A program made the position numbers and the translations under genes. A stretch of DNA of 64,000 bases, from positions 24,079,598 to 24,143,597 of the forward strand of contig NC_066842.1 in the NCBI RefSeq assembly GCF_001640805.2, read 5' to 3'. Below, one piece after another: positions 14,201 to 27,200 of this stretch (positions are counted from its first letter, which is position 1; each line of letters opens with the position of its first letter). Source of the DNA: Lates calcarifer (Eukaryota > Chordata > Actinopteri > Centropomidae). Under the pieces are notes generated by a model, which had not been told where the DNA came from, ran no database searches, and saw only the letters and a list, made by a program, of their open reading frames with translations.

Positions 14201-17200
14201 CTTAGTAAATTCATTTTAATATCATTCAACACATTGTTAGCCCTCAGGAACAGACATGATGTGTTCACCAGAGAAATACTCAATGCAAACAGCATTTCGT
14301 TACCATATGACCCCACAGGGTACACCCATTTTTAGGACATCTCAAACTCTACATTTTCAACTTTCATCAGCTTCAACTATTCTTTGAACTAAATGCTAAT
14401 ACTACTTGACATTAACATGCTAACATTTAGCGTGTCAGTTGTTAATGTTAGGATGTTTAGCATACTAACATAGCAACAGTTACAGAGGACTGTTTAACAG
14501 GTTAGCATGTGTACATTTAGGCAAGGCAAATTAATTTGTACAATACATTCCAACAAAAAAGCCATTCAAAGCACTTTACATAAAATATAAAAGGCATCTA
14601 GACAAGATGTAAAAGCAACATAAAGACAATTTAAAAAAGGCATTTATATAGAAAAGTTTTAAATAGAGAATAAAAAATAAGAAATACAAGAGTAAAGGTT
14701 ACAGCATAGTAAAATGCTGTAACTTTTGGCATCTTAGCTAGTATTAGAGCTGAGGGGATGACTAAATTATTAGGATTCATGCTCTGAGCACCAAAACTGT
14801 CCATAGCAATATTCACAGTAATCCAAGAGTTGTCAAGAGATGTCATGCTTTACCTCAGTGTTGGGCCGATGAACTGACCAGCCAACATTTGCTTCCCTAA
14901 AGCCACACCACTAGCTAAAGACTGCTTTGTCTGACTGGTGAAAGTTGAGACTATGGAAAAAACAACAACCATCAACCACCATGCTATATGTGGAATCACA
15001 GCTTGCTATTACAAGGATTAAAATGACATGAGCCCTCCTCAGAAAAATGATGTCATTCCAATCCATCATTCTGACACTTTGATTTGTTTTCTCAGTTGTG
15101 TGTAAGCAAACTAAGCAGGTCAGTGTGGACTGTATGACAATCTGTCTGTGAAGATTAATTAGTGGTTAAATTCTCCATAAATACTTTTCAACATATATTA
15201 ATATTAATAATATTAATATTAATATTCAACACTATTTCAATAGAAAGATGAATTCCATCTGTCCTACATAGTTAAACTGCTCAGTTCAAAGAGAGTTGAT
15301 CTGGACAGGTGACTCTTCACAAGATCATGGAAAACCACCTAGGCCTGAATAACAGTCAACATTCCCACATTTCCTGTATGCATTGTGAGTGTGCTTTTGT
15401 GTGTGTTCTTACATGAGCTCAGGCCTCTGGCGGTGTATGAGAGCACAGAGGGCAAGGCCATTTCTCCAGGAAGATGTGAGGTTGGTGATGTCGACCCCTC
15501 TGTAGCCTTGAGTCTGTTTCTGACACCAGGTCAGCAGCCGGCCAGGACGCACCTCAGACTCTGCAGGAGAGGACAACATTCAAGGTCACATGGTCATGCA
15601 GCATCATAGAATGAACCATGTTCATGGCAGAGGGGTTACTGTTATCACCAAGTGCTTTATTTTTGAGAGGGCTGAAAAGTGTCTCTAACACTGTTGATGC
15701 TATAATGCAACTCTCCACTGATTTGAATACCAATACCTTGTGGGTTCACTTGGACTTGGGCCTCGTGACTTGAAAGACTTGAGTGACCTCCCATGCCTAA
15801 AGCAGAGTAATCTTGGCCTCATGTTCAGAGACAGAGCAGACATTCAGTGCTGCAGATCTTTAAAGTTGGCCTACTTAAAAGATCTGCAGCACTCACTCTG
15901 ATGTGCTTTAAAATACTTGGCTGCAACTGCACGGTTAGATTTGTTGTACATGTCAGTGTTTCTGTAGAGCAAAAGGAATGGGAAAATAAGATACAATAAA
16001 TGGCAATTCGTTAATGGGAATTAAATTTTGTTTCAATTTAACTCAACTGTATCTTCCCTTTGGAGGCTGTAGTTTGTGATATTTTGCATTATATTAAAAC
16101 ATAAACAAGTGCTACACAAACCACAATGACCATAAAGATTAATCAAAACTTTAAGCAAACAAAAACTGACCATTATAATCTTCATCAAAGTACTAGAATT
16201 TAGCACATGACCCAAACATTGGACTTCATTTAGATCGAGAGACTCAAAACCTAAGAAATACATGTCCAGAGTGGAACCTTCTGTCTCCCCCTTCCATCAA
16301 TGACAGTAATGTTACTCATGCTTATCCTTCCTCTCTTTTTTATCGAAGTACATACTTTCATTTATATGTAAAAGTTCTGCACTCAAGCTTTCAAACTGCA
16401 CTATTACTGTCATTTTTTAAATGAATAATTATAATTACTATGTGTAATGTGAAAAGAGGTCACTCATGGTGAAAAAAATGCAGAGATTTACCACCAACTC
16501 TGCGTTTCTCCTCAGTTGTACTGCATGTTTTTAGCATCTTTTGGCTTATTGTTCTGGTTTTACTTTAATATTCTGGTTCAGTCTTACTGCTATAATCAAC
16601 CTCATTTCCAGTCACAGGCGGTGGCAGTTTTCAGAATGAAAGCTCTGATAAACCCAATGCACAGTACCTGCACAGCATCAAAGAGGGGATGAAGTTAGTG
16701 AGTAGCTGGAGAACCTAGCAGCTGAACAGTCTGATATTCTCTCAGAGATAAAAAAAAAAAAAGGAATGAATACGGGTAGACAGAAACAAGACTCCAAATA
16801 AATGCTTATGTTGTGTCTTATGTGTAAATAAAGTGTACCACGCCCATGCTGTTTATCAGTCTAACCCTGCTGTCACAGAGCAGAGCAGGCTAACACATGT
16901 CTGCCAGAGGCATCATGTTTGATCCTCATGTGGGTGAAATGTTATCCTGCTGTATTGTCTGTGTGATGAGGTGTGTCAGTCTGTGACTAAGGTAAGGCTA
17001 AAGTTTCCCCAGTGAACTATATTCAGGAGGTCCCAATGATGTATCAAAATGCTGTTCAAATAACACATCCTTTTTTAAAGTGGGTTTGGTCATGCTGCAT
17101 TGTTGAGATTTTATAAATAGTAGTTACTTTAACTAGCTTTCATGTAGGGTAAATGGGGCTGTGGATGCATCTAATCTCAATGGTGATCATTAGATGATCA

Positions 17201-20200
17201 GGTTACTATTACAACATCACAGGGAGCTTTGAAAGAAGAATACAGTCCCATGAGTATTTCTATCAGTACTTTGGTTATAGATATTTGATGCTTCTATAAT
17301 CTGTTGCACAAGTGTGAACACTGTGGTAATAAAATCAGTCTATAATCTGCAGGTTGACATTTGCATGTCCAACTTGTCAGTGACTGGCTGTGTGATGGCA
17401 TATCCTAACTATTAGAGACCAATTCAGACAGCAGATGAGGTAGAGAACTGTCAGAATGATTCATAAAGCCATTAATTATGACTGCATCATTGCTTTTAGG
17501 GTTAAAAAATTCTGAGATGCTATGACTGGCCACAATACAACAGTGGATTTTATAATCATTCAGCCATTTTCTGAGGGCTGATGGCTGGAGTGAAGTTTGA
17601 GGATAAGGAAGTGTTTGGATAAAAAACATTCAGTTAGCATCTCACCTCTTCTGGACAGGTTGACTGATCTACGCTTGGGGCCACCACTCTCCAGGTTACA
17701 TGAGTCCTGTTGGCCATCAATATACAGGTGACGAACCTGAAAGAAAGGAAAAAAAAGTGCTCCTGACCCCGAAATACAATTTGAAACTTTAGGCAACAAA
17801 ACATAACTTTGCTGAGCAACAGCAGTCTCTGCAGCTGCTTGCGGTGATTAAGTCTGTTGCCCTCTGAGTCTGGGTGGTTTAGCGGTTTTCGTGTACAGAA
17901 AACATGGATGCTGTTTTTTTTTTTTTTGAATGACTTCTTTTCAGCTTTCATGCATTTCTCGTGGGAGATCACACCCACTCACTGAAGCTACACAGTGCAA
18001 GAACAGGCATTCAGGGCAGGGAGTGGGAAGGACACCATTCTCACTATTACAAGTCAGTGTTACCATCAAAATGATTCTGAAGCAGTTATTTTAATGTTAA
18101 ATAGTTACATAATGTTGCGTTAAGAGACTGCAGAAAAACAGGATTAAGAGGGCTGGCAGCTGACAGAAATTTCCTTGTAACACTGGAGAGCTGATGATTA
18201 ACATAAAAGGCAAGAGGACAATCACAATGCAGCATTTGTAGCATAAATAGATCAAAACAACACCTGTAAACTTGCTACTAAACATTTTAATCCATCATAA
18301 CTGTGACTCAGAGCTGAGGACTTATGTTCTTCTCTTTACAGAGCATTTATTACAAAAACTATAAACTACAAAAAGGTTAACATTATTATTATATACTGTA
18401 TACCTGGTGTGGGCGCACACAGCTAGAGTTGAGGTTGGGGTAGCGGGTGGCAGGGTCAATGGCATATTGTTCAAAGTTTTTGCTGATGTTCTCTGTGGTG
18501 GTCTGAGGCAGCAGTCTGTAAAGACTCTCCCTAAGGAACAACAGAGCAGATAATTATAAGATTCTAGATACTGAAGCTTCAAAGTTTATGGCACTACACT
18601 GAACTAACCACTTGATCTGTGGAAAGACAGCAAATACTGAGTCAAGTGGAAAGCACAGAACATTGCTTGCAGAACTATGAATAAAGACCTTTAACATGAA
18701 ATCCATATCACTTTAAGTGCATGCACACTGGACATGTTCAGACTGGTTTATTTGAACTCATGACTACTACTACATTACTATGTGGCAACAGGGCTACTCA
18801 AGGATGATAACAAGGTTATTCACGTGACATGAAATACCTGTGGAGAATCATGGTTTCCTCATGGTCTCCTTGAAAGTTGATGTGGTTAATTTGAAGATAA
18901 TAAACAGGACCTCAGAGCTCTAATGGCTGCTTGTGGAGGTGAGATTTTTTGCCATGTCAGTACAGTAAAACTGAAGTTCTATCTTCTTTTGGCTATTTCT
19001 GTTGTTGATAACTGAATGTGTGTGGCAAATTTTATAGCAATCCAGCTATTAGATTATGAGATATTCTGTGCAGAAAGTCTGTATTTTAGCCTGTAAGTGG
19101 TTCTGGGAGAAAGTTAAAAGTTTCTAAAACAGAAAGGCTAGACGTGACTGTGGAGCTAGAAGAGAACTCATTGGAGTGACAAATATAGAGACCGTGCATC
19201 CTCTAAGGAGGATGAATGCCCAACACGCACAAGTTGAAAGTTTTGATATGACAGACCAAGAATGACTGGACAGAGGGTCACCAAAAATATTAAGACTCAT
19301 CTTCTGGGGAACATGAACACGCAGCAGTTACTTTGAAACAAACTGTTGTACCAACAAACTAATTTATCTAACTGTCTGGACTGATGCTTGTTTTCATCTG
19401 AAGGAAATCCAGAGAAGATAAATGACAGAGCACAGGGCAAGTCGATCGTGTTAATCTTAAGTTACAGAAAGTGAAAGATAAACACACACACCTCTCAGCC
19501 AGTATCTCCAGAGGGCTCCTTCCTTGTGCCCAGCCCCTCACCATCCAGGCTGTGTCAAAGGCTGCCAGAAAACCCCGAGCACAACCTGTACCCATTGGCC
19601 AGAAGGGCTGTAAGCAGAGAGCATGAGGTCAGCCTGAACACGCACAAGCTAAGTCTCAACAATGGTGGCAGACAGATGATCAAACAACCCTGACAACACA
19701 CACAACACCCACTGCGACCGGTATGTCATTACCTCAAGTAGACTGTCTCCCACCAGTGCAACTACTAGCTGGTGTCCATGTTTCTCCCTGATCAAAGCAG
19801 CATTCTCTGAAGCATACATGCTGGTGAAGTCAAACATGGCCACATCTGGCTGCCCATAGTGGTTGATGGCATAGTCCAGGGATGGCAACTGGTAGTTTGT
19901 GCCGAAGTCAGCTGCCTCACGGGCATAAGAGAGCAATGCTTCCTGGTTGACATTTTCAGGGCTGAGCAGTCGCTCTGTTTCTATGTAGTCCTGTATGCAG
20001 ACAAGAGAAGGAAAGTTTAGGACAGGATCACTGACATGACACAGTTATGAGAGGGGCTGCTTAGAGTGAGGAGTCCACAGAGGATTACCAAGTCACTCTG
20101 CAATAGGCAATAGTAGATGATCTACCTCTTCTTCTAAGCTTCTTCCAAAGTGCACATAAACAAAAAAATTCTTCATCATAACTGTTCCTGTGCAGCATAT

Positions 20201-21240
20201 GAAAGCATCTACTGAGAATTACAGACTTGGTTTTGGTATTTCAGTTCCCAGATTGACTTTCTTTTATTTCCAGAAATTCAGGTTAAATGTAATCCATAAG
20301 GTGTTTTGGCATTCAGCCAGCAACTACACCTATCAGCCACAACATTAGGTCTACAGCAATGTTAAATTGGGTGGCATGTATCAAAGTAACATCCAGATGA
20401 ATATCAGGCTGCAAGGTTTCCCAGCAGAAGTTTGTATTGTAATGAGATGACTGATGTTCTTCACTTCAGTGGTCAGTGGTTCTAATGTTGTGGCTGATAG
20501 GTGTATGTCTAACGGTCAAGCTTGTGGCTCCTTGTCAGCCACAGGGCGAACTTGACAGAAGTGAGTTATCAGTCTAAAAATGTCACACACACACCCCATG
20601 AATGATGCCATCTCCCTCTGAGTCACACAGGAAATAACTATGCAGTGTTGTTTTGACTTGTGAGTGGAATGAGATGCATCATTATCCAGTGTTTTTATCA
20701 GTATAAAATTTCCTGAGAACCACCATGCTAGGCTGGACACAGAAGGATGATTGGGACTGATTCATAAACAAGATTCACATTTCTCATGAAAAAAATCTGA
20801 AAACTATATTAAGACTGGTGTGTTTCACTGCAAGAGGAACATAATGACAAAAACCAAGTTAGTCAGTTTGTTGAATCAGTGAGCTATTATGAGTGATGAG
20901 GTCTCTCAAGCTTTGGCCAATGTAAAATGAGACAGAGACCAAAGGGTACAGCGAGGCAGGGTTTCAACACCTGCGTGTGTGTGTGTGTGAGAGAGAGGGA
21001 GAAAGAAAAAAGATAGTCCTCATTTGTACACACTGCATCAACAGTGTTCCTTGTGTGCATGTGTGTTTGGGTGTATTTTCAGAGTGTGCTGGCAGACACA
21101 GGGTGAGAGGGTTAACAGCAGTCTTCCTAATAGGATCCCGTCTGCACTCTGATGCTGTAATAATAACCTAATTTATACTGTCTAATCTCTGTAAGGAGAA
21201 ATCAGGGATCCTCACTGACAGGACACCTCTGACTCATAAG

Positions 21241-21295
<55 letters not shown>

Positions 21296-24200
21296 CGGGG
21301 GGGGGATAGAATCAATGTGAGAGAGCGCAAGCATCTAATTAGAGTCCTATTTCATTATCATCTTCTATGGAGATCCATCACTCACTGCAAAAGTCAAAAC
21401 ACTGTGTTTCTAAGCTCTGGCTGCTGGCTTTAAACCTTGCAACCCATATCTACACACACACATATGTGTGTTTGTTTCTGGCTAAAAAACACACTCTGAG
21501 ACAACACTACAACTACTTCATAAACTAAAAATACACTAAAAGAGAAAAAAGGGACAAATTATTTACTGTTATAATGCAAAGTTTTATTCAATGACCAGCA
21601 TGCATCTGGGTTTCATACTATAAACAGTTGCAGCTGCATGCAGTATTGCCAGCTTAGCCAGTTTCCCCCTAGATTTGGCGACTTTTAAGACCCTTTTTGC
21701 AACTTCTTTTTTTTTTTAAAAGTGCATACAGACAAATCTTGCAACTTATTAAATAATAACAGTTAACAATACAGCTACGGTTAAAGTGCGTTATATACAA
21801 GATTTCATCTTTTAAAATCTTGTATATATATATATATATATATATGTGTTAAGAGTTACATAATGACTCCATGGAAATGCTATTTAAGTAATGTTATGTC
21901 TCTGCCAGTACTACCCAACTTCATTGGTTCTTAAACAGAAAACAGTAACAGATTTGTGAGTAAATTCATCCACAATCCTACTGAAAACCAGACGAGAAGC
22001 AGCAATAAAAAGCTGGGACAAACCAAGAAAACAGGCAGGCCAACCTGACACGGGGCTGAACATTTAATTGACATATTATCATATTTGCATTGTATGGTCA
22101 AGTGTAATATCCAAATTCCAGGAGGTGTAGTTTTTTGCTAAAGATAAAATGTGTCAAAACCTAGCATTATAAATGGAGCATTGTGGTGTTACAGAGATGG
22201 CCCTGTCTACAAATCACACTATATCTAAGGGATTTAAGGGAACATGCTTGTTTGGCACAGACCCCAGCAAAAATCACATCATCATTTTTACATTTTTCCA
22301 GTGAAAATGAAATTTGAAAATTCCCACTAAAATTGCGACAATCGTACCGGATGTCATACACTAATCTCTAACTGAACTGTTTGCAGCCAATGAGTGGAGT
22401 ACAGAGACAATATCTCTGGTTGTGCTGCATCACATGCTAAATCAGTGAAGTACTCTTCTACTGTTAACCTGGTGTTATATTCATCTTCGGTTTCTGGATG
22501 ATCTTACTGCTCTACAGTGGAGGCCACATGTAGCTGCAATAGTGCCAAAAGAGCACAAACAGAGTTTGTTCAGACTTTGGGAATGACAATGGTAATTATG
22601 AACCACAGAGAAGAGTGATACTGACACTGTGTTTGTGAACCATTAGAGTCTAGTAAGGTCAGGTAAAGAGTGCCTCTTTTGAGAACCTTTACAAGGACAC
22701 CACCTACAACATGCTAATTATACACAACAACTATGGTGTTAGTTATAGGCTCAGAATGCCAAGAAGACAAGAAATGAAAAAGTTGTATACATGTGTGTGT
22801 GTGCATGATTAAGCTCACATTGATGATGACCCCTTTGTCCAGCAGACTCTGTTTCTTTGCTGTCATGACAAAGTAGTGGGTGTTGTCTTTGTAGTAAACT
22901 ATGTTCTCCAAGTCAATTCCTGAAAACATGAGAGGCTTTACTTCACAGGTTAAACCAAAACAAACAAAAACAGATGGCTACATGCTATGCTGTCTCCTCA
23001 CCTGTCTCCTCCTTGAGTTCCAGAAAGAACTTCTGGTTAAAGATGAAAGCCACACCACTGATTTCTTCCACTTTGGCCTCTGCAGTGGTGTTCCTGTTGA
23101 TGAAGTTAGCTGTGATAGCGATGGCTAACTTACCACGAAACTCCTTGCGACTGAAACCTGACAAAAGGAAAAAAAACCCTTAGGACTGATGATGGAGACA
23201 TAAGCCCCTCCGGAGCTGACTGCTTAGAGAGGAAAATATTTACCTCTGATGTGATCTGTTACTGTGTGTCAGCAAATTTACAAAGCATAACAAGTATACC
23301 ACACACTTAAACAGGTGAGCACAAACACGCATTGCATTACTTAGACCCAGACAGAAAGCTAACAAAGCTCTTAAACAGTTCATTGACACACACACACACA
23401 CACATACACACACACAATTCTGACCTAATAGACACTATTAAGCTTCCAGTTAAAACCATGTCAACAGGAAATGCCAGTGACTGAAAGCAGCTTTGCAACA
23501 CCTCACCTCATTTCCAGTAAAAATAACAGGTAGTCCTTTGACTGCAAAGCTAAATATCTTGAAAATGTGGGTCAGTAACAAACCTTTTCTAAGGACTCAC
23601 TTTCACCATATGAACTGCCCACTCCCTGAACACTCCCATTTCTGATTTCTTTTTCCGGCTTTCTCACCGTCTAATGTGTTTTTGCGTCCATCTGCTCCAA
23701 TCACCACATCAAAGTCAAAGTCTGAGACAGGATGGCTGGAAGGCTGGACCACTGCTCGCCACCCAGGGCCTGAGGGGGAACACAACAAACCAGCCAGCCA
23801 TTACCATAACATATACTACAGTATATACCACTTGCTATATTTGTGTGTGTGCAACAAAGCAGTTACAATTGTGCTGGGTTCCCTGGAGTGTTAAAGTGAG
23901 ACAGTCCCAGTTTTGATGTGCATATTTTTGGACCCTTAAAATCAGCAGACTCTATCAATAGACTTGTGTTATTTTCCACACAGTTTGCTATATATTCTTC
24001 CACTGCAAATGTCTCCCCTCTAAGAATGTTCCTGATCTCTTGAACATATTGTTGTGAGCATGTTCTTTCCATATATAGCTGAAATATGCAGGAGAGCCCC
24101 TGCACGTCAGTGCCACTCATGACCCTTTAACATACAGATAGTACCACACATACAGACTCACTGTCATCAGTTTGCTCTGCTGGTGGCTCAGCAAGTTTGA

Positions 24201-27200
24201 CAAACTCCACGTTGACATGGATCTCCACTCCCAGAATCAGACTCACTTTCAGCAGCATCAGTTGGAGCTGACGGATACCTGAAGTGGATACACACACACA
24301 CGCACGCACATACTTCATATCCAAAAAGTAGACAAAGCCAAGCTAGAGCTACCCATATAGGCAAAAAAGCAAATATAAATAACAAGCTAAGGCTGACGTG
24401 GTGAGTTTTCTAGGCATGACAGAACTCTGAGATAGCAAGTTCTCACTGCATCTACCATCAGGACATGTCAGCATTCTGTTTTTAGAATGGCTACCAGCTG
24501 CAACTGGACTGCTGTCCTCTCTCTCTGCTGTAGTCATGCTCAAATCATCATTGTGGCACACTCACTGCACATAGTCTTTAGCATTTACAATGATTCACAA
24601 AGTTCCAATTTCTGAAATGGCTGTAACCAACTCATTGTAGGATAAAACCTTGATATTTCAAAAGTTTTAATGCATTTTAAGTTGGTGACAGCCCTTCTAT
24701 GGTCCTAATTCTTCCATGAAACTTAGCCAATACTAACTCACTACTTACTGCATAGAACTCTTTGGGATCATTTTTATGCAAGGTAATATGAGACTATGGT
24801 TTGCTGAGTTGGGGTGACAGAGTGTGTGCACAATTGGCTTAATGAGGTCAGTATTGCCACCAGTACTAATCCAGTGTATCTGTACTGGACTGACAACATC
24901 CTGGCAGTACCATGATGTACCATTAATCTGTGGTGCAAGGTCACAGAGATCATGAGATCATTTTATATACTATAGACCAGAAGCTGTATATTTAGGTGCT
25001 TTCTGGCCAGCAGTTTTGGGAGGAAGACACGGCTACATTTAGATTAAACAAGTTGAGGCTATGAGACGTACAGTCAGCAGAGCTCATCTTTGAGTGGGGA
25101 TATTAATACATGACACTATTACTAAAGCTGGAGAGGAAGAAGCGCCAATGGAAACATCCCACCAGGGAGACATCGACTGAAAAACAAACTGAGGCAGCTG
25201 GAAAAACTATGGTTACAGAGTCACAGATGTCGAGGACATAAAGAGTGAAAAGTTGAGCTTTAGTCAGTTTCCCTAGTCTGTCTACTGTAAAAACAGAGAT
25301 AAACACTCACTAATGTGGTCAATGGAGCCAGCACAGAATTTGCCATAGAACTTCTTGGCTCCGAGGCCCCTGAGGTCGTGAATGGTGAAGGGCCAGAGGT
25401 GGAGCACGTTGTTCCTGGAGAAGGTGTCTCTCTTCTCAATCACCACAACCTTGCAGCCCAGCAGGGCCAGTTCGATGGCTGTTCGCAATCCACAAGGACC
25501 CCCACCGATGATCAGACACTGATTGGGGTTAAAGAGGTAGAAGTTATAACATCTCAGAACAGGTGTTATGTTTTCTCATAGACACCTATGACTAATTACA
25601 CTGAACTACAGTGCATCTGGAGAGTATTCAGACCCCTTCAACTTTTTTCACACTTTGTTCAGTTGCAGCTTTATGTTAAAGTAAAAGAAAATCAGTTTCC
25701 CTCATCAATCTACACTTAATGCTACATAATCACAAAGCCAAAACAAGATTTTAGAAATGTTTTTTTCAAATATACTAGAAATGAAAAACTGACATATCAC
25801 GACCCTTTGATATAACACTTGACACCAGCTTAACTGACCAATCATGGGATACGGTCTTGGTAACAGAGGTGTTGCAGTGATGGATGTCCCTCTGGACGTT
25901 TCTCCCATTTCCACACAGGATCTCTGGAGCTCAACCAGAGTGACCATCAGGTTCTTGGTCACATCTCTTACCAAGTCCTTTCTACCCTGATTGCTCAGTT
26001 TTGCTGGGTAACCAGCTTTAGGAAGAGTCCTGGGTGTTCCAGGCTTCTTCCTTTAAGAACATGTCAGCATGCACGTGTTTGGCACTGTTGTCCCAAAATA
26101 TAAAGCACAAAGGAAATGGAGGAGCCACTTTTTACCCTGGTAAATTCAAGTGGGAAGACAGGAATATCTTTAAGAACAAAAAATAAAGTATTAATCCTAC
26201 TTTTTACTTTTAAGTTTCCAAATTTTAAATTGGCACCAACTTTGCAAAAATAAAGGTTAATTTATGTTTGCATACTTTCTATCACTTCCTGTTAATAAAA
26301 ATAGCAATTGCACATAGTATTACTACTTTATAGTATCAGTACTGTACTGTTGTATGGAACTGGGTCACAGGTTAGGTGTGACAGCAGGTATATCTACAGC
26401 AGCTAACAATGATGTCTTTTCTGCTTCCAGACCGAGAGAAAAGGAAACAAGAAAACACAGCAGACAGCATCAATCTATGGAAATAGGAAGAGGAAATGAG
26501 AAAGCTTCATCTGAAAAGTCTCAAAGGTCCTCTGTGATTATAGTCAACATCTAATTCCCAGATTAGTATGTGGTTTGCCATTTTACGGTCATAGGGAAAA
26601 TGAACTGGCAAAACAATTAGCACAGCCATTTGGGAAAGGTCATGATTGTGCTATGATTTGAGCCATCTTCCATATAACAGAAAGACAGTAAACAAAATCA
26701 ATTCCCAAGTTGCTAGCTCATCTAGCCCTAATTTTGATTCTAGATACAGAAAACCAGAAAACAAAGCGGCCACCCAGCTACAGCATCTTTTTTAAATAGA
26801 GGTTACTCCAGAAAAATGTCTGGGATAATAGTTCAGCTGTTATTTTTGGCCAACCCTCAGCCCAGCCCATCTGTGTTAATCTTCCCTCTGCGAGTCTCTG
26901 GCCTCTTTCCCCTCCGGACGTCTTATCTTTTCCTTCAGATATGAAGGCATTCCAGCACTATACTCAATGTGCTGCTTTTATTAGTTTGACATGGTCAGAC
27001 AATACAACAGATCAGCACATCACAAAAATATGAAATATGATATACTTAACATTAACTCTTTGTCTGAGCTCCCATACTGTTAAGCTTCAGTGTAAGCCAT
27101 ATATTACAGTTTGGCTGAGAAACAGCGTGTCCACTTTCAGAAAGTTTCTCCTGTAAATAGCTTATATTACTTAACTCATGTATTACATTCATTTAGTTGA

